The notes: generated by a model from the letters alone, not told the origin. A stretch of 64,000 bases of DNA from Methylopila sp. 73B (GCF_000526315.1 NZ_JAFV01000001.1:62001-126000), one strand, 5' to 3'. Counted from the stretch's first letter, positions 18,448 through 26,603 are shown. Made by a program: numbers and translations.

Positions 18448-18479
18448 GGAGGGGTCGTCCTGCGAGGGACGGCCCCTCC
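18448..18479 (+). terminator. Hairpin downstream of the 24-codon ORF
   Basis: GGAGGGGTCGTCC pairs with GGACGGCCCCTCC (one G-U) around a short TGCGA-containing loop, followed by CGCTCGTTT. It could end the short transcript on the plus strand and the EAL gene on the minus strand. The T-tract is weak. Confidence 0.5.
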
Positions 18480-18485
18480 GCTCGT

Positions 18486-19307
18486 TTAGGCGGCGTTTTT
18501 CGCGATCGGCGCGGGCGCGGGGAGCCGGACCTCGGGAAGGCGTTCGAAGCCGGGCTTGGCCAGCAGGTAGCCCTGCACCAGCCGGATGCCGATCTCCCGC
18601 ACCACCGCGAGCTCGGCCTCCGTCTCGACGCCTTCGGCGACGACCGCGATCCCAAGCGTGTCGGCGAGACGCGCGACGCTCGCCACGATCGCCTGTCGCG
18701 GCCGGCTGGCGTCGATCCCGCGGATCAGGTCCATGTCCAGCTTGATCACGTCGGGCTGGAACTCGGCGAGTAGGTTGAGGCCGGAATGCCCGGCGCCGAA
18801 ATCGTCGATCGCCGTCACCATGCCCTGCCGGCGGTACTCCGCCATGATGCGGGTGAGGTGGGCGCGGTCGTCGACCCGCTCGCCCTCGGTCACCTCGAAC
18901 ATGATCCGCTCAACCGGAAAACCGTGCCGCTTCGCCGCGGCGAGCGTCGTGCCGAGGCAGATCTCAGGCTGATAGACGGCGTTCGGCATGAAGTTGATCG
19001 ACAGCCGAGCCTCGATCCGAAGCCGCGCGGCGAGCTCCACCGCGGTGCGTCGGCACAGCTGGTCGAAGGCGAACCGATTGTCCGGCGTCACGTCCGCCAG
19101 CACCGCGCCGGCGCCTGCGCCGTCCAGGCCGCGAACAAGCGCCTCGAAGGCGAAGATCGAACCGTCCGTCACGTCGACGATCGGCTGGAAGGCCATGGTG
19201 ATGGCGCGGGGAAACGGGATGCTGCAACCTAGGCAACCGGCCGCCTGCAACGTGTCATGGGATTCGTGGCCGACGCGCATGCGGGATCCAGACTTCGACG
19301 AGTACAC
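18486..19307 (-). CDS. EAL-domain protein, c-di-GMP phosphodiesterase-like
   Basis: Up to 273 residues, nearly all one EAL domain starting at AFQPIVDV. The motif FEALVRGL, the metal-site segments SINFMPNA, FEVTEGE, AIDDFGAGHSG and KLDMDLIRG, and VVAEGVETEAE are kept, so hydrolysis of cyclic-di-GMP is plausible. A CxxC pair (C25, C28) precedes the domain, seen in some stand-alone EAL proteins. There is no GGDEF or sensor domain. The first 30 residues are poorly conserved and the start may lie inside. Regulation of motility would fit the flagellar genes elsewhere in the window. Confidence 0.88.
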   Translation of the reverse strand: MYSSKSGSRMRVGHESHDTLQAAGCLGCSIPFPRAITMAFQPIVDVTDGSIFAFEALVRGLDGAGAGAVLADVTPDNRFAFDQLCRRTAVELAARLRIEARLSINFMPNAVYQPEICLGTTLAAAKRHGFPVERIMFEVTEGERVDDRAHLTRIMAEYRRQGMVTAIDDFGAGHSGLNLLAEFQPDVIKLDMDLIRGIDASRPRQAIVASVARLADTLGIAVVAEGVETEAELAVVREIGIRLVQGYLLAKPGFERLPEVRLPAPAPIAKNAA

Positions 19308-19543
19308 TCCGAAAGTCTGAGGGGTAAAACATTACATTTTAGTTAGGGAAGGCCCGCCGGACCAACAGGAATGCTGGCGGCAAGCGTCCGCGACCGCCGG
19401 AGATTCCACGGTCCCTGAGTTTGGCCCGCGCGTTCGCTCCGGCCGGGCCTTCGCGCCCGTGGCGGGAGGACGGGGAAGCGGGTAACTCTTGGGGCTCAGC
19501 GCAAAGCGGCCGCAAAGCGCCGCGTCGTCGGGGAGGGGCCTTC

Positions 19544-21436
19544 ATGCCCGCATCGTATCGCGACCTCTACTCGGCCTCGCTCGACGACCGCGAAGCCTTC
19601 TGGCTCGAGGCGGCGGAGGCGATCGACTGGTTCGAGCCGCCGACCCGCGCCTTCGACCCCGATCTCGGCGCCTATGGCCGCTGGTTTCCCGACGGGGTCG
19701 TCAACGCCTGCCACAACGCGCTCGACCGGCATGTGGCCGCGGGCCGGGGGGAGCAGGCGGCGCTGATCTACGACAGCCCCGTCACCGGCGCCAAACGCGC
19801 CTATTCCTACGCGGAGCTTCTCGCCGAGGTGGCGCGCTTCGCCGCGGTGCTGCAGGACTTCGGGGTCGGGCCGGGCGACCGGGTCGTCGTCTACATGCCG
19901 ATGATCCCGGAAGCGGTTATCGCGACCTACGCCTGTGCCCGGTTGGGCGCGATCCACTCGGTGGTGTTTGGCGGCTTCGCGGCGAACGAGCTCGCCAAGC
20001 GCATCGACGACGCTGCCCCGAAGGTGGTGCTGGCGGCGTCCTGCGGCATCGAGCCGACGCGGATCGTGCCCTACAAGCCCCTGCTCGACGCGGCGCTGGC
20101 GGGCGCGGCGCATGCGCCCGAAGCGGTCATCCTGCTGCAGCGCCCGCAGCTGGACGCCGAGATGGCCGCCGGCCGCGACCACGACTGGGCTGATCTGATC
20201 GCCGCCGCCGAGGGCCGCACGACCGCTTGCGCCCGCATGAAGGCGACCGACCCGCTCTACATCCTCTACACCTCCGGCACGACGGGGACGCCGAAGGGCG
20301 TGGTGCGCGACACCGGCGGCTACCTCGTAGCCCTCGCCTGGACCATGAAGGGGCTCTACGGGATCGCGCCCGGCGAGGTGTTCTGGTGCGCCTCGGACAT
20401 CGGCTGGGTGGTCGGGCACTCCTACATCGTCTATGGCCCTCTCATCCATGGCGCGACCACGATCCTCTACGAGGGCAAGCCGGTCGGCACGCCCGACGCC
20501 GGCGCCTTCTGGCGGGTGATCGCCGAGCACAAGGCGGTCGCGCTGTTCACCGCGCCGACCGCGCTGCGCGCCATCAAGAAGGAAGATTCCGGGGGCGAGC
20601 TGTTCCGCCAGCACGACCTCAGCGGCTTCCGAGCGCTGTTCCTCGCGGGCGAGCGGGCCGATCCGCCGACGGTGCAGTGGGCGGAGGATCTGCTCAAGGT
20701 TCCCGTCATCGACCATTGCTGGCAGACCGAGACCGGCTGGGCGATCGTCGGCAACCCGCTCGGGATCGAGCCTCTGCCCGTGAAGCACGGCTCGCCGACC
20801 GTGCCGATGCCGGGCTACGACGTGAAGGTGCTGGACGACGCGGGCCACGAAGCGGCGCCGGGGGCGCTCGGCAACATCGTCATCAAGCTGCCGCTGCCGC
20901 CGGGATGCCTGCCGACGCTGTGGAACGCCGACGACCGCTTCCGCTCGGCCTATCTCGAGGGCTTTCCCGGCTACTACCAGACCTCGGACGCCGGCTTCAT
21001 CGACGAGGACGGCTACGTCTTCTTCATGGCCCGCACCGACGACATCATCAACGTCGCGGGCCACCGCCTCTCGACCGGCGGCATGGAGGAGGTGATCGCG
21101 AGCCACCCCGACGTCGCGGAATGCGCCGTGGTCGGCGTGGCCGACGCGCTGAAGGGCCAGTCGCCGACCGGCTTCGTGGTGCTGAAGGCCGGCGTCGCGC
21201 GGCCGATCGCCGACATCGAGCGCGAGATCGTGGCGCTGGTGCGCGACCGGATCGGCCCGGTGGCGGCCTTCAAGACCGCGCTGACGGTGCAGCGCCTCCC
21301 CAAGACCCGCTCCGGCAAGATCCTGCGCGGCACGATCCAGAAGATCGCCGACGGCGAGGATTGGACCATGCCCGCGACCATCGAGGATCCGGCGACGCTC
21401 GACGAGATCGGCGACGCGCTGGCGGGCCGAAAGTGA
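19544..21436 (+). CDS. prpE: Propionyl-CoA synthetase (PrpE-type acyl-CoA synthetase)
   Basis: 630 residues of the AMP-forming acyl-CoA synthetase family. The ACAS_N region begins at SLDDREAFWLEAAEAIDW. The P-loop-like YTSGTTGTPKG is at about 242-252, the acyl-adenylate motif YQTSDAGFIDEDGY follows, and the catalytic lysine is in KTRSGKILRG (about K592). HCWQTETGW and MARTDDIINVAGHRLS are typical of PrpE/acetyl-CoA synthetases. It activates propionate, possibly acetate, to the CoA thioester in the cytoplasm. GGGGAGGGG before ATG 19544 supports the start. It ends ten bases before the convergent membrane-protein gene. Confidence 0.9.
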   Translation: MPASYRDLYSASLDDREAFWLEAAEAIDWFEPPTRAFDPDLGAYGRWFPDGVVNACHNALDRHVAAGRGEQAALIYDSPVTGAKRAYSYAELLAEVARFAAVLQDFGVGPGDRVVVYMPMIPEAVIATYACARLGAIHSVVFGGFAANELAKRIDDAAPKVVLAASCGIEPTRIVPYKPLLDAALAGAAHAPEAVILLQRPQLDAEMAAGRDHDWADLIAAAEGRTTACARMKATDPLYILYTSGTTGTPKGVVRDTGGYLVALAWTMKGLYGIAPGEVFWCASDIGWVVGHSYIVYGPLIHGATTILYEGKPVGTPDAGAFWRVIAEHKAVALFTAPTALRAIKKEDSGGELFRQHDLSGFRALFLAGERADPPTVQWAEDLLKVPVIDHCWQTETGWAIVGNPLGIEPLPVKHGSPTVPMPGYDVKVLDDAGHEAAPGALGNIVIKLPLPPGCLPTLWNADDRFRSAYLEGFPGYYQTSDAGFIDEDGYVFFMARTDDIINVAGHRLSTGGMEEVIASHPDVAECAVVGVADALKGQSPTGFVVLKAGVARPIADIEREIVALVRDRIGPVAAFKTALTVQRLPKTRSGKILRGTIQKIADGEDWTMPATIEDPATLDEIGDALAGRK

Positions 21437-21445
21437 GGTCGGCGC

Positions 21446-23026
21446 TCATGTTCGCGTGGTCGCCGCCTCTTCGACGGGGGTGCTCGGTTTCGCAGGGCGC
21501 GAATCCTTGAGAGATTCGTGCTCTTTTCCGAGTTGGTCCGCTATTCTGAGCCAGATCTGCCGCAACCGGTGGACGTGCAGGTCGTCCAGGATAAGTCGCA
21601 CGTAATGCTCCAACGACGCGCGCGTCCACAATGCGGCGGCAGTGGAAGAGGGCAGGCCGAACGCTTTGAGGCAGGCCTCTTCGCGATGGCAGCCCGACAT
21701 CAGGATCGTTCCGATGGCGGTCGTTACTTCTTCTGTGCCGGAGTTCGACAGGACCGCCCGTTCCAGGTCGAAGATCGTCCGAATGTTCAGCATCTTCAGA
21801 CGCAGGAAGCGCTCCGGTCCGACCACCGTGCAGAGTTGGGCCTGGGCGACCCAGTCAATTGTCTGGTAGATGCCGAACGGCGTCTCGATGTGCAGCATGA
21901 TCGGATTGAGCGTCGCAAGGTTCTGCACCTCGAAGACGTTCGATTCCTCGAGCCGGAAGGCCGTAGGCGAATCGACGCCGTCGAGGATGGTCACCGGAAT
22001 CGTCTTGGCGTGGTCCTCGACCTCATCGTACCGGGCCTTGAAGTGGAAGCCGGCCTTCTGCAGCACGTACTGGAGGGCGGCGTCGGGGATGAAGCCGAGC
22101 GCGAACGCCAGGATCAGCCAGAACGACTTGACGCCGGCGGCCTCGGCCGCGCCCGTGGCGGGCCTCGGCGTCGCGCCGGTCAGCGCCGCATAGAATTCAC
22201 GGGCTGTCGCCGTGACGCCTTCTGCGGAAGGAAACACACGGTAGATCACGACCGCGAGCAGTGTCGTGAGCACCATATGGGCGAAGGCGCGCAGGAAGGT
22301 CAGCGGCGACAGATCGAACGCAGCGACCGCGCGAAGCAGCAAGCGCAGGCAGTAGAAATAGGCGCCGCCGAATGCGAGCGCCGCCACGGTCAGAACGTTG
22401 ACGTGCTGCAAGGCCGAGGCGGGCGACATGATCGCGTCGCTCGGCGAACCTCCGATGGCCAGCACGCTCGGCCACAGCCAGGAGTTGATGGCGCCGTCTG
22501 ACGCTAAGATCGCGGCAGCAGGCGCAAACAGCATGAACACGCCGAATGCAGAGAATCCCATAAAGGGCACGGCGCAAAGGAGCAGCATCCAGTCCGCGTG
22601 CAGCATCATCGGGAAACGCGGAATATCCTTCTGGGTTAGATCTTCATCCGATTTCAGATCGAGGTCGACGTAATACTTGCCCTTGACGAACTCGAAGGAC
22701 ACGTTGTGGCGAGGGTCATCGGGGTTGGGGGGCGTCGATGCGCCGCCGGTCAAAGGGATTACAGGCTTCGTGCTGAAGCCGAAGGTCTTCGCGAAGACAT
22801 CGATCAGCTTAATGCGCGAAAGCCTGATCTGGTGCCGGATTGCGATAACGGTCATCGGCATGATGACCGCGAGAAAGAGGCTGGCGCAGATCGGAAAGAT
22901 CAGCGGCGGATGTGAGCCTAAAGTCCAGAAGGCGGCTGCGCCGAGCGCGATGGCGAACGCGATGAAGGTTCCCACTCCGATGAGGCCGATGATCGAACTG
23001 CGCCATTTGTCCGAGACCATCCCCAT
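21446..23026 (-). CDS. Unrecognised multi-pass membrane protein with cytosolic C-terminal domain
   Basis: 526 residues from ATG 23026 (GAGGA seven bases upstream); the frame is open to 23080 without a Shine-Dalgarno. Hydrophobic segments lie at about 8-30, 38-58, 145-170, 200-225 (around LTVAALAFGGAYFYCLRLLL) and 240-260, plus one at about 295-315. The last 190 residues look soluble. They contain VTILDGVDSPTAFRL, EVQNLATLNPIMLHIETP, GIYQTIDWVAQAQLCTVVGP and LNIRTIFDLERAV, a paired-helix pattern reminiscent of helix-hairpin-helix (DUF4332-like) repeats. I cannot name a family or function. The gene is isolated and convergent with prpE. Confidence 0.8.
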   Translation of the reverse strand: MGMVSDKWRSSIIGLIGVGTFIAFAIALGAAAFWTLGSHPPLIFPICASLFLAVIMPMTVIAIRHQIRLSRIKLIDVFAKTFGFSTKPVIPLTGGASTPPNPDDPRHNVSFEFVKGKYYVDLDLKSDEDLTQKDIPRFPMMLHADWMLLLCAVPFMGFSAFGVFMLFAPAAAILASDGAINSWLWPSVLAIGGSPSDAIMSPASALQHVNVLTVAALAFGGAYFYCLRLLLRAVAAFDLSPLTFLRAFAHMVLTTLLAVVIYRVFPSAEGVTATAREFYAALTGATPRPATGAAEAAGVKSFWLILAFALGFIPDAALQYVLQKAGFHFKARYDEVEDHAKTIPVTILDGVDSPTAFRLEESNVFEVQNLATLNPIMLHIETPFGIYQTIDWVAQAQLCTVVGPERFLRLKMLNIRTIFDLERAVLSNSGTEEVTTAIGTILMSGCHREEACLKAFGLPSSTAAALWTRASLEHYVRLILDDLHVHRLRQIWLRIADQLGKEHESLKDSRPAKPSTPVEEAATTRT

Positions 23027-23088
23027 AACCTGATCCTCGCCGACGCCACGCCCCCGCGCAGCCAAGTCAGATGATACCATAGGTTGTT

Positions 23089-23105
23089 TTGTATGTGATA
23101 TACAA
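23089..23105. promoter_or_regulatory. Operator-like palindrome upstream of the unknown membrane protein
   Basis: TTGTAT-GTGAT-ATACAA, perfect 6-bp arms in an AT-rich patch unlike the GC-rich surroundings, about 63 bases upstream of the chosen start of the membrane-protein gene. The TTGTAT/ATACAA form is typical of GntR-family sites. No GntR gene is present in the window. Confidence 0.45.
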
Positions 23106-23154
23106 TCACTGAGTTGTTTGGCAGGCGGCTTGCCCGCCCGATCGTGGAAAAAGA

Positions 23155-23188
23155 AAGGCCGCGCACCCCTCGCGGGATGCGCGGCCTT
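23155..23188 (-). terminator. Rho-independent terminator of trcR
   Basis: AAGGCCGCGCA (23155-23165) pairs with TGCGCGGCCTT (23178-23188). On the minus strand it is followed by TTCTTTTTCC, a clear U-tract. It lies 43 bases after the trcR stop. Confidence 0.8.
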
Positions 23189-23230
23189 CGGCGGGGACGG
23201 TCAGGGCCGGCGGCGCGCCGCGGGCGACCC

Positions 23231-23926
23231 TCAGCGGCGGTCGTCGTCGTCCTCGTCGGCGTCGTCGCGCTTGAGCTGCTTGAGCTTGGCGAACACGCTC
23301 TCGACGTCGAGCTCGCGCTCGGGCGCCTCTTCGGCGGTGGTGACGTCAGCGGAGAGCAGGGTCTCCGGCTCCTCTTCCTTGCGCAGCACCGCGTCCGGGT
23401 TCGCCTTGGCGGCCTTGGCCACCTCGAAGTCGAGGTCGATCTGCGAGCAGAGCCCGAGCGTCACGGGATCGGCCGGCGTCAGGTTCTGCGCGTTCCAGTG
23501 CGTCCGGTCGCGGATCGCCGCGATCGTGGTCTTCGTCGTGCCGACGAGACGCATGATCTGGCTGTCCTTCAGCTCGGGATGGTTGCGCACGAGCCAGAGA
23601 ATGGCGTTCGGGCGGTCCTGGCGGCGGGAGACCGGCGTGTAGCGCGGCCCCTTGCGCGGCTTCACCGGCGGCAGGCGGACCTTGGAGACCGCGAGCTCCA
23701 GCTGGTGGTTCGGGTTCTTCTGGGCGCGCTCGATCTCTTCGCGGGTCAACTGGCCGGAGGTGATCGGATCCTGGCCCTTGATGCCTTGCGCGGCCTCGCC
23801 GTCGGCGACCGCCTTCACCTCGAGCTCGTGCAGTTTGCAGAAGTCGGCGATCTGGGAAAACGACAGCGAGGTGTTCTCGACAAGCCAGACAGCCGTGGCC
23901 TTCGGCATCAGCGGCGCGTTTGACAT
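23231..23926 (-). CDS. trcR: DUF1013 protein, cell-cycle transcriptional regulator TrcR
   Basis: 231 residues. It opens MSNAPLMPKATAVWLVENTS, with two helix-turn-helix-like segments: SFSQIADFCKLHELEVKAV (about 21-40) and DSQIMRLVGTTKTTIAAIRD (about 120-140). The C-terminal 50 residues are acidic and end in DDADEDDDD. This is the DUF1013 family, conserved across Alphaproteobacteria and named TrcR for cell-cycle-linked transcription. No enzyme motif is present. It is monocistronic with its own terminator. The functional name rests on family assignment from memory; the domain assignment is firm. Confidence 0.88.
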   Translation of the reverse strand: MSNAPLMPKATAVWLVENTSLSFSQIADFCKLHELEVKAVADGEAAQGIKGQDPITSGQLTREEIERAQKNPNHQLELAVSKVRLPPVKPRKGPRYTPVSRRQDRPNAILWLVRNHPELKDSQIMRLVGTTKTTIAAIRDRTHWNAQNLTPADPVTLGLCSQIDLDFEVAKAAKANPDAVLRKEEEPETLLSADVTTAEEAPERELDVESVFAKLKQLKRDDADEDDDDRR

Positions 23927-24058
23927 GGGTGCAATGCTCCTCTCGCTCCGGCCGCCGGGGTGCGGCGGAGCCCTGATCGAGTTCTCGATGACGGGGGTTT
24001 AGCCGTGTATAAGCCGTCGCGAGGACGCAGGCAACGCGTCTCGCAGATCTGGGAGAGC

Positions 24059-24313
24059 TCAGATCGCGGCGGCGCCGAGGCCGCGGAGCAGCGCGGCGAT
24101 CTCGCGATCGAGCGCGGTCGCCACGTCGTTCGCCTCCACCGCCACCGCAAGATCGAACGCCAGATTTTCGAGCGCGCGGGCGCGGGTGTAGGCGCAGTCG
24201 TCTATGCTGTTGAGCATGCGGTGGATTTCAGTCTGGCCAATCTCGATGGCGGCGGCTTGGCCCGAGCGCGCCAGGGCGCAGCAGATTGAGAAGCACTGCT
24301 CCAGCGGCGTCAT
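24059..24313 (-). CDS. Small hypothetical protein, 84 residues
   Basis: Reads MTPLEQCFSICCALARSGQA and continues helical with EIHRMLNSIDDCAYTRARAL. It is rich in alanine and leucine, has no signal peptide or membrane span, and is probably a small helical cytosolic protein. Codon use at third positions is GC-rich like its neighbours, supporting a real gene. I do not recognise a family. It lies upstream of trcR in the same direction but 130 bases away. Confidence 0.55.
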   Translation of the reverse strand: MTPLEQCFSICCALARSGQAAAIEIGQTEIHRMLNSIDDCAYTRARALENLAFDLAVAVEANDVATALDREIAALLRGLGAAAI

Positions 24314-24481
24314 GTGGGCTTCCCGACGTGGACCGTCTTACGGGCGGCTGCTAAGTGATGTTCGGCCGCTAAGCTCTATTGCCTATCCCGTTTAGCGGGC
24401 GCCGGCACCTTCGTGCAACTGCTTAGGTGAGTCTCTCCGCGGCACGCTGTGCCGATCTGGAACGGACCAGGGGAGGTCTGG

Positions 24482-24676
24482 ATGTCTCTTTTCGACGACG
24501 GCGCCGCGCCGCGACCGCAGGCGAGCCACGTGATCGGGCAGGATCTGGGGGCGGTGTCGATCGACGAGCTGCGGCTGCGGATCGCGGCGCTGCAGGCCGA
24601 GATCGCGCGTCTCGAGGCCGAGGTCGCGGCCAAAACCGCGCAGCGCACCGCCGCGGACCAGCTGTTCCGGCGCTAA
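24482..24676 (+). CDS. DUF1192 small coiled-coil protein
   Basis: A 64-residue protein: MSLFDDGAAPRP at the N-terminus, then SIDELRLRIAALQAEIARLE, a single coiled-coil helix with heptad leucine/isoleucine spacing. This is the DUF1192 signature, a short family widespread in Alphaproteobacteria with no known role. GGGGAGG precedes ATG 24482 at suitable spacing, so the 11-codon upstream extension is rejected. Confidence 0.85.
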   Translation: MSLFDDGAAPRPQASHVIGQDLGAVSIDELRLRIAALQAEIARLEAEVAAKTAQRTAADQLFRR

Positions 24677-24749
24677 GGGGGCTCGCCGGCCGGTTGAATT
24701 TTCACGGCCCCGCCCGGCTTAACCCGCGATTAACCTTCTTCGTTCATTG

Positions 24750-24852
24750 ATGGCTGCGTCCAGTTTTCTGGATCGCGAGTGGTTCCTGTCCACTCTGTTT
24801 GACGCCTCCCTGTCATCACACTTTCAGGCCGCCTTCTTGGCGGCCTTTTTTT
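24750..24852 (+). ncRNA. Candidate small RNA: two hairpins plus a terminator
   Basis: Three successive stems lie in a gene-free interval. GCGTCCAG/CTGGATCGC is at 24756-24776, with a TTTT loop. GAGTGG/CCACTC is at 24777-24795, with loop TTCCTGT. A rho-independent terminator follows at 24827-24852 (GGCCGCC/GGCGGCC, then seven T). The single-stranded linker includes GCCTCCCTG, an anti-Shine-Dalgarno-like patch that trans-acting sRNAs often use. The layout recalls the alpha-proteobacterial sRNA families with C-rich loops, but I cannot assign it. The 5' end and promoter are not determined. Confidence 0.5.
24827..24852 (+). terminator. Rho-independent terminator
   Basis: Seven-base-pair GC stem with TTCTT loop directly followed by TTTTTTT. 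It is the best terminator on the plus strand in this part and would end either the candidate sRNA or read-through from the DUF1192 gene. Confidence 0.85.
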
Positions 24853-25000
24853 CGCGCCATGTTCCGTTAACCTCTCCGGCAAGATGTCGAGGGACAACTC
24901 GCCGTCTGGTCCACGATTTGCGGACCGCTCTGCGTTGATGCTGCGAGCCATGGGCGGTATGCCCTTAGCCTGTCGGCGGGCGTTTGAGAGAGAGTGCGAA

Positions 25001-25522
25001 ATGATCGACCGTGAGCGTTCCGATGCCGAGGCCGGCGCCGTGTCCTTCGGCATGCGTCTGGTCGGCTCCGCATCCTTCATGTCCCTGTTCCGCGAGGGCA
25101 TGGGCCTCGTCGAGGAGACGGCGGCCTATCTCGACGGCGAGGGCCGGGGCGAGTCACGGGAGCTCGGGCGGACCGAGTCGATCGCCTACGCCACCGAGAG
25201 CATGCGCCTGACGACGCGGCTGATGCAGATCGCCTCCTGGCTGCTGGTGCAGCGCGCGGTGAACGAGGGCGAGATGTCCTACGATCAGGCGCGCGAGGAG
25301 AAGCAGAAAGTGCGGCTGTCGCCGATCGGCTCGACCCTGCCGGGCGACGTGCTGTCGCGCCTGCCGGAGCGTCTGCGCGATCTCGTGGACCGCACCTCCC
25401 GCCTGCAGGAGCGGGTCCAGCTGCTCGATCGCCAGCTCGCCTCGCCCGCGGAGGCCGACGAGCAGGCCCCGCATCCGCTGCACGGGCAGATGGAGCGGCT
25501 GCGCCAGGCGTTCGGCGGTTAA
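25001..25522 (+). CDS. DUF1465 family protein
   Basis: 173 residues from ATG 25001, where GAGAGAGAG lies upstream and conserved sequence (SFGMRLVGSASFMSLFREGM) begins shortly after. The protein is helical, with TESMRLTTRLMQIASWLLVQ and VDRTSRLQERVQLLDRQL, the latter a likely coiled coil. DUF1465 is a Hyphomicrobiales/Alphaproteobacteria family of unsettled role. The 39-residue upstream extension has no support. It is convergent with mbfA, 26 bases away. Confidence 0.85.
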   Translation: MIDRERSDAEAGAVSFGMRLVGSASFMSLFREGMGLVEETAAYLDGEGRGESRELGRTESIAYATESMRLTTRLMQIASWLLVQRAVNEGEMSYDQAREEKQKVRLSPIGSTLPGDVLSRLPERLRDLVDRTSRLQERVQLLDRQLASPAEADEQAPHPLHGQMERLRQAFGG

Positions 25523-25548
25523 AGCCTGCAGCTGAGCGCGGCGCGGCC

Positions 25549-26526
25549 TCAGGCGCCGCCGATCAGCACCCCCGCCGCGAACACCAGCGCGCCGCCGACC
25601 ACCACCTGCACGATCGCCCGCATCATCGGCGTCTCCATGAAGCGGTTCTGGATCCAGGCGATCGCCCAGAGTTCCACGACGACCACCAGCGCCGCGATCG
25701 CGGTCGCCGTCCAGAAATCGCCGATAAGGTAGGGCAGGGCGTGCCCGAGGCCCCCGACGGCGGTCATGACGCCGGAGGCGAGGCCGCGCTTCAGCGGCGA
25801 CCCGCGGCCCGAGATCACCCCGTCGTCGTGCGCGGCCTCCGTGAAGCCCATCGAAATGCCGGCGCCGATGGCGGCGGCGAGGCCCACAAGCAGCGTCGTG
25901 TGGGAGTTCTGAGTGGCGAAGGCGGTGGCGAAGATCGGCGCGAGCGTCGAGACAGAGCCGTCCATCAGGCCGGCGAGGCCGGGCTGAACCCAGGTCAGGA
26001 TCAGCTTCCGGCGCGCGGTGTCGGCCTCCGTGGTCCGGGCGGCCGAGCCAAGGTTGGCGTCCGCCAGATGGTCGGCGGTCGCCTGGTGGCCGCGTTCCTG
26101 CTGGGCGAGGTCGCCGAGCAGCTTCCGTGTGTCGGCGTCGCTCGTGCGCTTGGCGGCCAGTTCGTAGAACCGCGCCGCGTCCTCCTCCATACGTTCCGCC
26201 TCCGCGCGGACGCGCTCGATGCCGAGCTCGTCGACGAGCCAGATCGGTCGACGGGCGTAATACCCCGCGACGTGCTCGCGGCGGATCAGGGGCACATGGG
26301 GGCCGAACCGCCGGGCGAACAGGTCCAGCAGGAGGCGGCGGTGGCGGTCCTCCTCCTCCGCCATGCCGCGGAAGACGGTCGCGGAGGCGGGGTAGTCGGC
26401 GTCGAGCCGGGCGGCGTAGTCCGCATAGATCCGCGCGTCGTCCTCTTCCGAGGAGATCGCCAGCGCGAGAATCTCGCGTTCGGAAAGGTCGTCGAAACGT
26501 CTCCGACCGCCCAGCAGGGACAACAT
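25549..26526 (-). CDS. mbfA: Iron exporter MbfA (erythrin-like domain plus VIT1/CCC1 transporter)
   Basis: 325 residues. Residues 1-160 form a rubrerythrin/ferritin-like domain with di-iron ligand motifs SSEEDDARIY (E27), AEEEDRHRRL, MEEDAARFYEL and QERGHQ. Residues about 175-325 are a VIT1/CCC1-type membrane domain: PGLAGLMDGSVSTLAP, GISMGFTEAAHDDG and four to five membrane spans. This is MbfA, which exports ferrous iron and protects against iron and peroxide stress in Agrobacterium and Bradyrhizobium, under Irr repression. The palindrome at 26540-26556 lies 14 bases upstream and fits that control. Confidence 0.93.
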   Translation of the reverse strand: MLSLLGGRRRFDDLSEREILALAISSEEDDARIYADYAARLDADYPASATVFRGMAEEEDRHRRLLLDLFARRFGPHVPLIRREHVAGYYARRPIWLVDELGIERVRAEAERMEEDAARFYELAAKRTSDADTRKLLGDLAQQERGHQATADHLADANLGSAARTTEADTARRKLILTWVQPGLAGLMDGSVSTLAPIFATAFATQNSHTTLLVGLAAAIGAGISMGFTEAAHDDGVISGRGSPLKRGLASGVMTAVGGLGHALPYLIGDFWTATAIAALVVVVELWAIAWIQNRFMETPMMRAIVQVVVGGALVFAAGVLIGGA

Positions 26527-26539
26527 GCGCCAATCCTTG

Positions 26540-26556
26540 TTTAGATTTCTTCTAAA
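26540..26556. promoter_or_regulatory. Irr box (iron control element) of mbfA
   Basis: TTTAGA-TTTCT-TCTAAA, perfect 6-bp arms, immediately upstream of the mbfA start. It agrees with the rhizobial ICE/Irr-box pattern of TTTAGAA/TTCTAAA half-sites. Known biology: Irr represses mbfA when iron is low. Confidence 0.8.
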
Positions 26557-26603
26557 CTAGGAGCGCGGAGGCCGCCGATCAAGCGCCAAAGGCGCGACAA
26601 ACG

